64,000 bases of DNA. Origin: Pomphorhynchus laevis (lineage: Eukaryota > Acanthocephala > Palaeacanthocephala > Echinorhynchida > Pomphorhynchidae). The stretch is from NCBI GenBank assembly GCA_012934845.2, contig WNNJ02001799.1, positions 62,001 through 126,000 of the forward strand. The letters run 5' to 3'. Below the pieces are notes generated by a model. The model had not been told where the DNA came from, ran no database searches, and was given only the letters and a program-made list of their open reading frames with translations. Both the position numbers and the translations under genes were made by a program. Positions 35,017 to 44,425 of the stretch are shown here, in pieces; position 1 is the first letter of the stretch; each line of letters begins with the position of its first letter.

Positions 35017-35800
35017 CTTTTATTTTTAGTCTGTAACACATCAAAGCATATATCATCTAGTTGCTAAATTTGAATTTTTAACTTGAAAATTATTTTTTTA
35101 TAATTTTCGTAAATTTTGAATAACTCTGTACAGAAACCTTTCAGGTAAGAAAAGCTCTTAATTGGGAATAACTATTGTAACTCGAAAAAACCCTTAATAG
35201 GAAATAACCTTCCCAATTGTAGATAAAAATATATTATTAAACAGTAGTTTCAGTGCCGCATTCTAAAGAATAGCAATATTAAATAATACAATCGAAATAT
35301 AATGTCTATTATGTAGAAACAAGTATAGGCTTTACTGATACGAAAAAGAAAATTTTTACTTTATTTAAAAAATACAATAGTTTGATAGCTCCTGTTATCG
35401 AACAAAGAACAATTTATTCAATAAATTTTCAAACGCTACTGTGCTCCTCACCAGATGATTGTAATAACTTATTAGTTTGATTTTTATATAGTTAAAAAGT
35501 TAATAGTTATTTATAGTAATTTTATTAAATCACTTATTAGTTTTGAAACAAAGTTGCTTCGTGATAACTAATTCTTATTTCTTTAATAAATTAAATAATT
35601 TAATTAAAATAAATAAATTAATTATTTTAATTAATTCTTATTTTTACACATTAAGAATAATGTTGGGGGATTTGCAAAGAAACAAAAGAAAAAATTTAAG
35701 TACGCAATGCCTAAAAACTAGCAGAGATTATACATACAATCGATTCAATCAGTTGAGATAATCAGCGACAAATTTACCAGCTTAAACACACAAAAGTGTA
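35017..35800. other. Very AT-rich DNA, no gene recognised
   Basis: Nothing here resembles a LINE or host gene. The open frame at 35543-35761 is Asn/Lys/Leu-rich low-complexity sequence and I do not believe it. It ends where family C copy C2 begins. Confidence 0.5.
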
Positions 35801-38778
35801 AATGGGAGGACGTAAGAATGCAGCTACCACCGACACTAAATGTGCTCAACTGCAAGTACAGTGATCGACATACCACTGCCGCGTCTAAACCACAATCGCC
35901 AGCGACAACCGTAAGTCAGAAGAAACTTCCTCTGTGGATTTGATGGTAACAAGCTAATCTGCAAACTCTCCCCTCAGCACATATCAACCTGCAACACGTC
36001 TACTTTAACTTCCCCCATGTCGTTTCCGAAGTCTTTCTATACCCACTGATACTATCACCATATACACTTCCCATCCCATACCATCTTCACTCCCCGACAC
36101 CCACCGTCCCTCCCTCCTGTCTCGTTACTCAATAACCTACATCCATCAATCAATATCACATCCACCAACCTCCACGATCCTTCCACTCATATCCATTCAT
36201 CACATCGCTTGACACCATGTATATTATTCGTATCCTCCTTGTTTTCGCTGTCGAACCTACTCCCTTCATATCTTCAACTCCCAGATCTCCTCTCGTGACA
36301 TAATTCACTCACGTCACTCGTTCTCCTTCACTGAAACGCTTTCCTTCTCGACCATGATCACTCCTTCCACCTCCCTATCTCCACAAGCACTTCTCGACCA
36401 TGATGTTTCAGTCTTCAGATCCATCCAATCGTCTCTTATTCATGCGGATAACCCATCCTTTTTCAATGGCATCACTCCTGTCTCATTCATCCGCCTAAAC
36501 AAATCTTTACAATCAAATCCTTCTCAGCCCCGTCTTCTGAAAAATTTATTCAAGCATTGTTTTCACACGTTTTCTGTCCTCTCATAACGATTTATACTCA
36601 TATCCTCTTCAGCCACTCGCATTTTCTCCTAACGCACCCTTTCCGAAATCGCTAATATCACCACCACACACGTTTCCTCCTCGGCCTCCTCAACACTAGA
36701 TCTATTATCCATAAATCCAATATCTTAACCAAGCAATCCATAGACCTCTTCTGTCTCATCGAATCTTGGCACTCCGATTCCGATAACCTCTCCATTCGCC
36801 GTCTGCTCTCTTTCAGTTGCGCACTAGTCGAATTCGCACGCCCCTCAGCTCAACGCTTTCTAAATTCTCTAATCATGGCGGCATTATCGCACTCGCCCGT
36901 CACCCAGCGTCTCCTCGCAAAATCACTCTCCTTTTAGTCCTTGTCCTTTTTAATCGATCACGTGTCGTTCTTCTAGCCCGATCACTCTGGATATCGCCAT
37001 TGTATACCGTTCTGGGTCATCAGCTCTACTTCCGTAAATTTTACTAAACTAGCCGACCTCTTGTCCCACTGCTCTTTGTCCTCCATCCCTTCACTCCTTC
37101 TTGGCGACTTCTACCGATTCCATTCAGTTCATCAACATACTATCCAACTACAACTACAAACTCATGTCCACTGCCCCCGCAGATATCCTTGGCGGAGCAC
37201 TCGACCTCATAGCGATCATCCCTTCACTCGTTCTTGGCGACTTCTACTGATTCCATCCGATTCATCAACATTATATCCAACTATAATTACAAACTCATGT
37301 CCATTGCACCCGCAGATATCCTTGGCGGAGCACTCAACATCATAGCTGTTCCCGATCGTTTTGCTGCCTACACCTCACTGCACATATCCGATCCTGGCCT
37401 ATCCGATTACGTTCTCGTCACCCTTGATCTCACTTCAAACCACTCCCCGCCTCAAACATCTACCATCATACGTCGCTCTTGGAGAAATCTTGACATCTCC
37501 CTTCTCCGCTATACCTTACTCAAATCATCTAAAGCTTCACCCATAATAACATATTCACATCATGATCTTGCCTTTCTTTTCGATTCTGAACTCACATCCA
37601 TTCTCGATATTCTCTTGCCCTTCAAGCCTCACCCTCACCGTCGCTTGCACCGAGCCACATGGCTTGACATCCAATGCCTACTCTCAAAGCTTCGAATCCA
37701 TCATGCTTTTCGAGTCTATCACTGCACTCTCAGACGTGATATCCGCTCAATATCTCCGTCTCGCCATGATTCTTATCACGATCTTCGCCTATCTCACATC
37801 TACCTACTACGTACCAAATGAAACTCCATCTGACAGCATAAAATGATCACTTCATTCAACTCTAAGTCTCTCTGGCATACTTTTAACTCAATCATTGCTC
37901 GCTACTCTTCGTCTTGCAACATCAATCCCCATGATTATTCGTCATTTCTCCAAACCAAAATATCCACGTTGCTGTGTCACACCCCGTCTCCATCAAATCC
38001 CACGCATATCAGCCTCGCCTTATCATCCCAGAACTCTTTCATCTTCTCCCTGTCTCACCTGCGAAGTCGCATCTGTCATGATGTCCTTCAACAAAACCTC
38101 ACCTAACGATCTTCTGCCAACGCCCATACTTAAATCAATATGCTAATCGATAACCTTTTCCTAACCACCTTGTTTAACTCGTACATTCGAAGTCGCATCT
38201 TCTCTTTACACTAGAAACCACCCACCATCCGTCGTCCCTTTGTTAAAAAACAATCACTCGATCCCTCCCATTCGTCTAGATATTGCCCCATTTCACTACT
38301 CCCTACTCTTTCTAAGCTTTTAGAACGCCTTATATTAATACGGATTAACGCTTATCTCTCTTCATCCAATCTGAACTCTCCTTTACAATACGCTTTCCGT
38401 TCTAATCAATTCACCGAAATCGACTGCATGAAAGTTTACGACCTACTCATTTCTCGTGACAAGGCTCTATACGGTGTTCTCATCTCACTCGATCTCCCTT
38501 TCGCCTTCGTCAGTCACTCCATCCTCCTTTCTCGCCTTCATTATGATTACAGCTTTTCTTCCTCCTCCGCGTTCCAGAATGCGTTCCCGTCATTCCCTTC
38601 TACTCCGCGTTCCAGATTACTCCAAGAACTAAGGTCTCTGATCCTTCCTCGTCGCCTCCCACCACTCGACTGGAATCTGCTCCCTCTTGACGTCTGCCGC
38701 GCTCCCTCTTTTCTTACATTCAAACACCGCCTCCGTTCCCACCTTATCGACGCATGGCTTAGATTTTTGATTTTTATT
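35801..38778 (+). mobile_element. Family C LINE copy C2, old and rearranged
   Basis: The ORF1 start MGGRKNAATTDT at 35802 aligns with MGRKKQKSQ of C1. Further ORF1 sequence appears at 36354-36587 (LSPQALLDHDVSVFRS, FIRLNKSLQSNPSQPRLL). The endonuclease spans about 36700-37450 and contains a duplicated block (about 37080-37210 and 37215-37345). The RT is partial: EIDCMKVYDLLISRDKALYG near 38420. A deletion then joins LLSRLHYDY to the C-terminus (PLDVCRAPSFLTFKHRLRSH). It stops inside its 3'UTR at 38778, where C1 is inserted; the 3'UTR resumes at 43156. Confidence 0.85.
38771..38778. repeat. Target-site duplication TTTTTATT of C1 (left copy)
   Basis: TTTTTATT here recurs at 43156-43163 on the other side of C1. 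It belongs to the C2 3'UTR: the sequence after the right copy (GTTGTGGTCGTGTAAGC) is the normal continuation of that 3'UTR. Confidence 0.65.
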
Positions 38779-38799
38779 AAAAAAAAAGATTTATTTTAA

Positions 38800-38857
38800 C
38801 GTGGCAAATGCGTGCCAGCGCACGCTTACATGACCACAACAAAAACAAAACTGTGAA
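38800..38857 (-). promoter_or_regulatory. C1 3'UTR with conserved stem-loop
   Basis: Read on the minus strand: TTGTTGTGGTCATGTAA, then GCGTGCGCTGGCACGC, then ATTTGCCACG. The six-base stem GCGTGC/GCACGC closes a GCTG loop. The same block ends C3, C4 and, in altered form, the short elements S1 and S2. In L2/CR1-type LINEs a 3' stem-loop is what the RT recognises, so this is the likely RT-binding end. Confidence 0.7.
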
Positions 38858-41755
38858 TCAGGCGTCGAGAAGGTGTGAACGGAGGAGGTGTTTGAATGTG
38901 ATAAAAGAGGGAGCGCGGCGGACGTCGAGAGGGAGTTGATTCCAGGCGAGTGAGGCGGCGACGAGGAAGGATCGGAGACCGTAGTTGTTGGAGTAATTAG
39001 GAACGTGGAGTAAGAGGGTATGACAGGAACGAAGCGATAGCGAGGTGGGGCGAGTATCGTCTAAGAAAGGAAGGTTGATGAACGATGGGGAGCCGACAGC
39101 GATGAGACGAAAAGTAATGAGAAGAAGGCGGAGTTTGATGCGGATGTGGATGGTGGGCCAGGAGAGTTGGGCAAAATATGTGGATGTGTGGTCGAAGCGA
39201 CGGAGGCGAAAGAGCACTCGAACGGCGGTGTTGATTATTCGTTGTAGGGGTAGGATGATGGATTTTGGAGAATTGGCGAAAAGGCTAAGGCAGTAATCGA
39301 TTTTAGGGAAAAGAAGCGATGAAAGAAGAGACATACAAGAACGGAAGTCGATAAGGGGGCGGATACGGCGGATGTCACGAAGAATTAAGTTAGACGAGCG
39401 GACCTTGTCACGGACGAAGGGTTTAAGGGAAAGGTGATCATCGAAATGGAAGCCTAAGAAAGTGAGATTGTGGACTACAGGGATGATCGATGAGGCAAAA
39501 GATACAATGGGAGGAGATATGCTTGGTTTACGGGGAAGGATCCACATTATTTTGGACTTTTCGGCGTTTAGAACGAGATGGAGATTGGAGAGACGCTTGT
39601 AGATAGAAGAGAGACAGTTGGAGGCAGAAATGGCGATATCGTGTATGCGATGTGCGGGTGCATGAGCATAGATTAGAATGTCATCGGCGTATTGCATGAC
39701 GTTAAAGGAGTAAGGTTTGATAAATGGAGAGAGATCGCCAAGCAAAAGAGAGAAAAGCAGGGGACCTAGGACTGAACCTTGTGGAACCCCGCAAAAAATA
39801 GGGATGGGAGGGGAGGATGATGAATTAGAACAGACGCGAAAGGAACGGTCGGATAGATATGAGGCGAACCAAGCTACGGAGGAGGAAGAAAAGCCGTAAT
39901 CATAACGAAGGCGAGAAAGGAGGACGGAGTGGTCGACAATGTCGAATGCGGAGGAGAGGTCCAGGGAGATGAGAACACTATATAGAGCCTTGTCTCGAGA
40001 AATGAGTAAGTCGTTGTACACTTTTATGCATGCGATTTCTGTCGAGTGATTAGAGCGGAAAGCGGATTGGAAAGGAGGGTACAGATTGGATGAGGAGAGA
40101 TAAGCGTTGATTTGTATTAAGATGAGGCGTTCTAAGAGCTTAGAAAGAGTAGGGAGTAGTGAAATGGGGCGATAGCTGGAAGGAAGGGAGGGGTCGAGCG
40201 ATTGTTTCTTAAGGAGGGGACGAACGATTGCGGATTTCCAGTGTGAAGGGAAGATACGACTGCGGATGGACGAGTTAAACAAGGTTGTGAGAAATGGGGA
40301 TATCGATGAGCATATAGATTTTAATATGTGGGTAGGCAGGGGATCGGCAGGTGAGGTTTTGTTGGGCAAGGACATGAGGACAGATGATACTTCTGTAGGT
40401 GATACAGGGAGAAGATGAAAGAGTTCGGGAAGGATGAGAGTAGACTGGGCAGAGTGGAATAGGATGGAGACCGGGGTGTGAGAGAGCAGCGTGGATACTT
40501 TAGTCTGGAGAAATGATGAATAATCATGGGGATTTATGTTGCACGGCGAAGAGGAGCGAGCAAGGATTGAGTTAAAATTATGCCATAGAGTCTTAGAGTT
40601 GAATGAAGTGAAGCTTTTATGCAGCCAGAAGGAGTTGCATTTGGTACGTAGTAGGTTGAGATGAGACTGGCGAAGAGCAAGATAGGAATCACGGAAAGAC
40701 GAAGTGATCGAGCGGAAATCACGTCTGAGAGAGCGGTGATAGACTCGAAAAGCATGGTGGAGTCGACGCTTTGAGAGTAGGCATTGGATGTCAAACCATG
40801 GGGCACGGTGCAAGCGACGGTGTGGGTGAGACTTGAAGGGCAAGAGAATATCGAGAGTGGATGTGAGTTCAGAGTCGAAAAGAAAGGCGAGATCGTGAGG
40901 AGATGAATATGTTATTGTGGGTAATGATAGAGACGATTTGAGTAAGGCAGAGCGGAGAAGGGAAAGGTCAAGATTTCTCCAAGGGCGACGTAGGATTGTA
41001 GGTGTGTGAGGAGGGGTGTGGTTGCGAGCGAGATCAAGGGTGATAAGAAAGTGATCGGATAGACCAGGATCAGAGATGGACAGTGAGGTGTGGGCAGCAA
41101 AATGATCGGGGACAGCGATGATGTCGAGTGCCCCGCCAAGTATATGTGTGGGGGCAGTGGAGATTAGTTTGTAATTGTAGTTGGATAGAATGTTGATGAA
41201 GCGGATGGAATCTGTGGAAGAGGGGCGGTCTAGGCGGATATTGAAGTCGCCTAGAACGAGTGAAGGGATTGAGGACAAAGAACAATGAGAAAGGAGGTCA
41301 GCGAGTTCGGTAAAAAATAAGGCTGTAGGAGCTGATGAACCAGGACGGTATACAATGGCGAGATCTAGAGTGATCGGGTTAGAATAACGACAAGTGAGCA
41401 ATTCAAAAGAGCAAGGACTGAAAGGGGGATTGATTTTGCGAAGAGACGCTGGGTGACGCGCGAATGCGACGATGCCGCCATGATTAGAGGATTTAGAAGG
41501 GCATGAGCTGAGGGGGCGGGCGGATTCGACTAGGGAGCAACCGGCAGAGAGCAGACGGCGAATGGAAAGGTCGTCGGAATCTGAGTGCCAGGATTCGGTG
41601 AGGCAGAAGAGATCGATGGATTGCTTGGTGAATAGGTTGAGGATAAGATCGGATTTATTGAGAATAGATCTAGTGTTGAGGAGACCGAGGCGGAAACCGT
41701 GTGCTGTGGCGAAAGAGACTAGTGGAGAAGACACATAGGAGAGATGGAGCGCCAT
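38858..41755 (-). CDS. C1 ORF2: APE endonuclease-reverse transcriptase, intact
   Basis: The 965-residue protein carries an APE endonuclease at residues 20-240 (LLNTRSI, catalytic Glu in CLTESW, VYRPGS, LVLGDFNIRL and GLSDHFLITL). A linker follows, then the RT at about 500-760: WKSAIVRPLLKK, YRPISLLPTLSKLLERL, SLDLSSAFDIVDHSVL, GVPQGSVLGPLLFS (656-669) and QYADDILIYA with the catalytic YADD at 689-692. The C-terminus (LAWNQLPLDVRRAPS, ending LLRSHLLDA) is typical of CR1/L2/Rex1. It performs target-primed reverse transcription. The start lies within the end of ORF1 in the -1 frame, so translation needs reinitiation or frameshifting. Confidence 0.9.
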   Translation of the reverse strand: MALHLSYVSSPLVSFATAHGFRLGLLNTRSILNKSDLILNLFTKQSIDLFCLTESWHSDSDDLSIRRLLSAGCSLVESARPLSSCPSKSSNHGGIVAFARHPASLRKINPPFSPCSFELLTCRYSNPITLDLAIVYRPGSSAPTALFFTELADLLSHCSLSSIPSLVLGDFNIRLDRPSSTDSIRFINILSNYNYKLISTAPTHILGGALDIIAVPDHFAAHTSLSISDPGLSDHFLITLDLARNHTPPHTPTILRRPWRNLDLSLLRSALLKSSLSLPTITYSSPHDLAFLFDSELTSTLDILLPFKSHPHRRLHRAPWFDIQCLLSKRRLHHAFRVYHRSLRRDFRSITSSFRDSYLALRQSHLNLLRTKCNSFWLHKSFTSFNSKTLWHNFNSILARSSSPCNINPHDYSSFLQTKVSTLLSHTPVSILFHSAQSTLILPELFHLLPVSPTEVSSVLMSLPNKTSPADPLPTHILKSICSSISPFLTTLFNSSIRSRIFPSHWKSAIVRPLLKKQSLDPSLPSSYRPISLLPTLSKLLERLILIQINAYLSSSNLYPPFQSAFRSNHSTEIACIKVYNDLLISRDKALYSVLISLDLSSAFDIVDHSVLLSRLRYDYGFSSSSVAWFASYLSDRSFRVCSNSSSSPPIPIFCGVPQGSVLGPLLFSLLLGDLSPFIKPYSFNVMQYADDILIYAHAPAHRIHDIAISASNCLSSIYKRLSNLHLVLNAEKSKIMWILPRKPSISPPIVSFASSIIPVVHNLTFLGFHFDDHLSLKPFVRDKVRSSNLILRDIRRIRPLIDFRSCMSLLSSLLFPKIDYCLSLFANSPKSIILPLQRIINTAVRVLFRLRRFDHTSTYFAQLSWPTIHIRIKLRLLLITFRLIAVGSPSFINLPFLDDTRPTSLSLRSCHTLLLHVPNYSNNYGLRSFLVAASLAWNQLPLDVRRAPSFITFKHLLRSHLLDA

Positions 41756-43116
41756 CGAATTTTTGGACGGGTGTGGACAATTTGAAAATTTCCGTCTATG
41801 TTTCGGATGGCGAGTGAAGTTTCGCCGTTTTCCTCGCGACGACGTTTTTCGATGCGGGCTGAAGAGATTTGAGCGATTTCGGAAGGGGCGCGATCGGGGA
41901 AAATTCGAGTGGTTGAAGATGACATGAGTTTGAATCGTTGAGAGAGGACAGAAGACGCGTGAGAGCGATGCTTGAAAACAATTTTTAGGAGAGGGGGCTG
42001 GGAAGGATTAGATTGAGAAGATTTGTTTAGACGGATGAATGCGACTGGAGAAATGTCCTTGAAAAAGGATGGTTTATCCGCAGGAACAATAGACGAGAGG
42101 ATGGATCTGAAGGCGGAAACATCGTGGTCCAGACGTGCTTGTGGAGATAAGGAGTTAGAAGGCGTGATATTAGTAACAATGACGCAACGATCGCGAGAAG
42201 CAAAGCGCTTCCGTAAAGGAGGACGACTGACGTGAGTAGGTGAGATTACGATAGAAGAGCTGGCAGTTGATGATTTGGAGGGATTTGGTTTGACGACGGG
42301 AGACATAGAGGATAATGATAATAAAGCGGGTGGCAAGCGATGTGAGGAAAGGTTATGAGTGGAAGGATAGTGGAGGCTGGTGGAGGTGATTTTGATTGAT
42401 GGATGCAAGTTATTGAGAAACGAGACAGGAAGGACGGGACGTGGGGTGTCGGGGAGTGAACATACATTAGTTGTAACAATTTGCGGCTCCGTCACTGTAT
42501 CGGTAGATTTATCATAAACTTGACAAAATCCATCTTGCTGCGATACAATTTGCGGCTCCTTCAGATTATCTGATAATGGATTATCTGATGATGACGTAGA
42601 AACGCAAGGAGGGGTAGAAATGTAAGGTGATTTATCTGATACGACAAAAGAAATACTGGGTTGCAAATGGTCAATGACAGTAACATCAGAAGATTGAGCT
42701 GATTGATTGAGCAAAATTGAAGGATGTATAGTAATACCTGTAGAAGAGATGGGAGATTTGGCATTCTTAGAGGCAATCGAATGCGGGAGAATTGGGCATC
42801 GAGGTTGAGACTTATTACAATACGAAGAGGCATGTGTGGACATCGCTGCATTGCCAGATAGTTTCAATATATTTGTCTTGAGACTCTCTATTTCACTCTT
42901 CATCGTATTTATCATCTTAGCCGAACAGTAGCCACAGTAGAATTCGTTGTCTGCAAGGCAAGATGCCTGGGATTCTGAAGTCCAAATACTTACCCACGTG
43001 TGACAATCATTGTTTGAGCAAAGGACTTGTTGTTCAGATCCATTGGAAACATCTCTAACATCGGTGTTGGACGCAACATGGTTGGGAACTTGAGACTTTT
43101 GTTTTTTCCGACCCAT
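41719..43116 (-). CDS. C1 ORF1: PHD-like zinc finger protein of a CR1/L2-like LINE
   Basis: The 465-residue protein opens with basic MGRKKQKSQ. A zinc-binding cluster follows at residues 33-64 (C33, C38, H39, W41, C53, C61, C64; ending EFYCGYCSAKM), which resembles the second half of a PHD finger and leads into a coiled coil at about residues 66-90 (MKSEIESLKTNILKL). The middle, about 100-300, is Ser/Pro/Thr-rich and probably disordered. The C-terminal domain (about 320-430) has VAFIRLNKSSQ...PPLLKIVFKH, shared with B3 and the 49.2-kb fragment. The likely role is RNA binding and RNP assembly; chromatin contact by the finger is inference. It overlaps ORF2 by 37 bases. Confidence 0.85.
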   Translation of the reverse strand: MGRKKQKSQVPNHVASNTDVRDVSNGSEQQVLCSNNDCHTWVSIWTSESQASCLADNEFYCGYCSAKMINTMKSEIESLKTNILKLSGNAAMSTHASSYCNKSQPRCPILPHSIASKNAKSPISSTGITIHPSILLNQSAQSSDVTVIDHLQPSISFVVSDKSPYISTPPCVSTSSSDNPLSDNLKEPQIVSQQDGFCQVYDKSTDTVTEPQIVTTNVCSLPDTPRPVLPVSFLNNLHPSIKITSTSLHYPSTHNLSSHRLPPALLSLSSMSPVVKPNPSKSSTASSSIVISPTHVSRPPLRKRFASRDRCVIVTNITPSNSLSPQARLDHDVSAFRSILSSIVPADKPSFFKDISPVAFIRLNKSSQSNPSQPPLLKIVFKHRSHASSVLSQRFKLMSSSTTRIFPDRAPSEIAQISSARIEKRRREENGETSLAIRNIDGNFQIVHTRPKIRWRSISPMCLLH

Positions 43117-43155
43117 TTGTATATAGTCGTTTGATTCGTGATTTTCATCCGCCTT

Positions 43156-43225
43156 TTTTTATTGTTGTGGTCGTGTAAGCTATAGTGTTTAAACAATCGT
43201 TTTTTGATGTGGTTATGTAAGCTAT
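43156..43225 (+). mobile_element. Displaced 3' end of C2
   Basis: TTTTTATTGTTGTGGTCGTGTAAGC continues the C2 3'UTR that was cut at 38778. It is followed by a degenerate second copy (GATGTGGTTATGTAAGC near 43197). The stem-loop itself is decayed here. Confidence 0.65.
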
Positions 43226-43229
43226 CATG

Positions 43230-43565
43230 TAAGTACATGGTCCTTCTGGCTTTCGTCCCATTTCACTCCTCCCTCCTCTTTCAAAGCTCTTAGAACGCAT
43301 CATCTTAATCCAGATCAACATGTATCTCTCTTCATTCAATCTGTACTCTTTATTACAATCGCTTTCCAATCCAATCACTTCACCGAAATTGCCTGCATGA
43401 AAGTTTACAATGACCTACTTATTTCTCGTGACAAGGCTCTATATAGTGATCTCATCTCCCTCGACCTCTCATCCGCCTTCGACATCGTCGGTCACTCCAT
43501 CCTTCTTTCTCGCCTTCGTTATGTTTACGTATTTTCTTCCTCTTCCGTAGCATGTTTTGAATCAT
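43230..43565 (+). mobile_element. Family C LINE fragment C7 (RT core)
   Basis: It parallels C1 RT residues about 525-635: a decayed FRPISLLPTLSKLLERL, then KVYNDLLISRDKALYSDLIS, LDLSSAFDIVGHSILLSRL and SSSSVACFESYLS. It ends where a different LINE begins (43570), inside one 82-codon open frame (43397-43645). Confidence 0.75.
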
Positions 43566-43569
43566 ATCT

Positions 43570-43870
43570 ATCATACAGTTCTTTGAATATGCAAAACTTT
43601 GAGAGAGTATTACGTAGAGCCACTAGATTGGTTGGATTAGCATGATCGCTGCCTTACGTCGAACGTATGAAAGCACTTCAAGTATGTCCAGTTAAAATTT
43701 CACTCAAGCTGGCTGAGTTGATGTTCGTGTAGAGGACTCTTACCACATCCGAACATACCCGTCAATGTTCATTCAATTTAAGTAAGACAGCAGGTCTCCG
43801 CGGACATAAATAACGTTTACAATGATCTCTTTCGCATATGAAAAATACTGTGGCTATTTGTGATTGAATC
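43570..43870 (+). mobile_element. Family B/D-type LINE C-terminal fragment
   Basis: The plus strand reads NFERVLRRATRLVGLA, then LPYVERMKALQ and LSKTAGLRGH. This is the RRATKLV...YEERLKAL region after the RT in Rex1/CR1-type ORF2 proteins. Stops are frequent. It is joined directly to fragment C7. Confidence 0.65.
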
Positions 43871-43874
43871 ACAC

Positions 43875-44425
43875 GACTTTAGATTTATGTGCCTGCCACA
43901 ATAGTCAACATCCCCAGTTAATTTTCTTTCAAGTGCAGACTACGTCAGTGGCTTTAATCTAATCTATCTATAATTACTTATTTCACATTTTCTCTTTATG
44001 CAATTTTTATTCAGCTTTTATTTCTTGTGATCCAACTTTCTGAGCTCTCGGTTCTTAAGTTGTTGTAAGTAATAATAAAATACACCGAAATTTAAAATAT
44101 ATCGTAATTCAATATGGTCAAATTTAAAAATATTTAACATGCAACGTCCCCCCGGTGTTTATCAACGAGCATCTACTTATCTTAGATTATAAAATAAATT
44201 ATAACATTACAATATATTACGGTTTACTTTTCAAATAAAAGTGTCTTAGTTTACATGTCAAAAAATGAGAACGAAAATACCTTTATCGTATTAGCACATG
44301 AATTAAATGGGCTGTATTGTTCTCAAGTTATAAGTTTGTACATCAAAATCTTTTGGAAACATATTTTCTCTAAGTAGAACATAATTTACAATTTTCCATT
44401 CGTTTGATTTCCTATAATAAATTAT
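43875..44425. other. AT-rich DNA downstream of GMP synthase
   Basis: No coding stretch was recognised. It should contain the 3'UTR of the minus-strand GMP synthase gene. I see no canonical AATAAA on that strand in the first 300 bases after the stop. Confidence 0.4.

Larger units (their letters stand above)
38779..43153 (-). mobile_element. Family C LINE copy C1, full length with both ORFs open
   Basis: This CR1/L2-like LINE of about 4.4 kb has a 5'UTR of about 37 bases, ORF1 (465 codons), ORF2 (965 codons) and a 3'UTR of about 60 bases with a stem-loop. Neither ORF contains a stop or frameshift, and all catalytic motifs I can check are present. TTTTTATT flanks it. It sits antisense inside the 3'UTR of C2. 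By sequence it could be, or recently was, an active element; expression is unknown. Confidence 0.9.

Noticed and set aside
35543-35761. 72-codon ORF as a host gene
   Set aside because: Low-complexity Asn/Lys/Leu-rich translation of AT-rich DNA, with no motif.
38858-43116. Antisense ORFs on the plus strand of C1 (39045-39296, 39717-39899, 42023-42235)
   Set aside because: They are Arg/Glu-rich shadows of the intact minus-strand ORFs.
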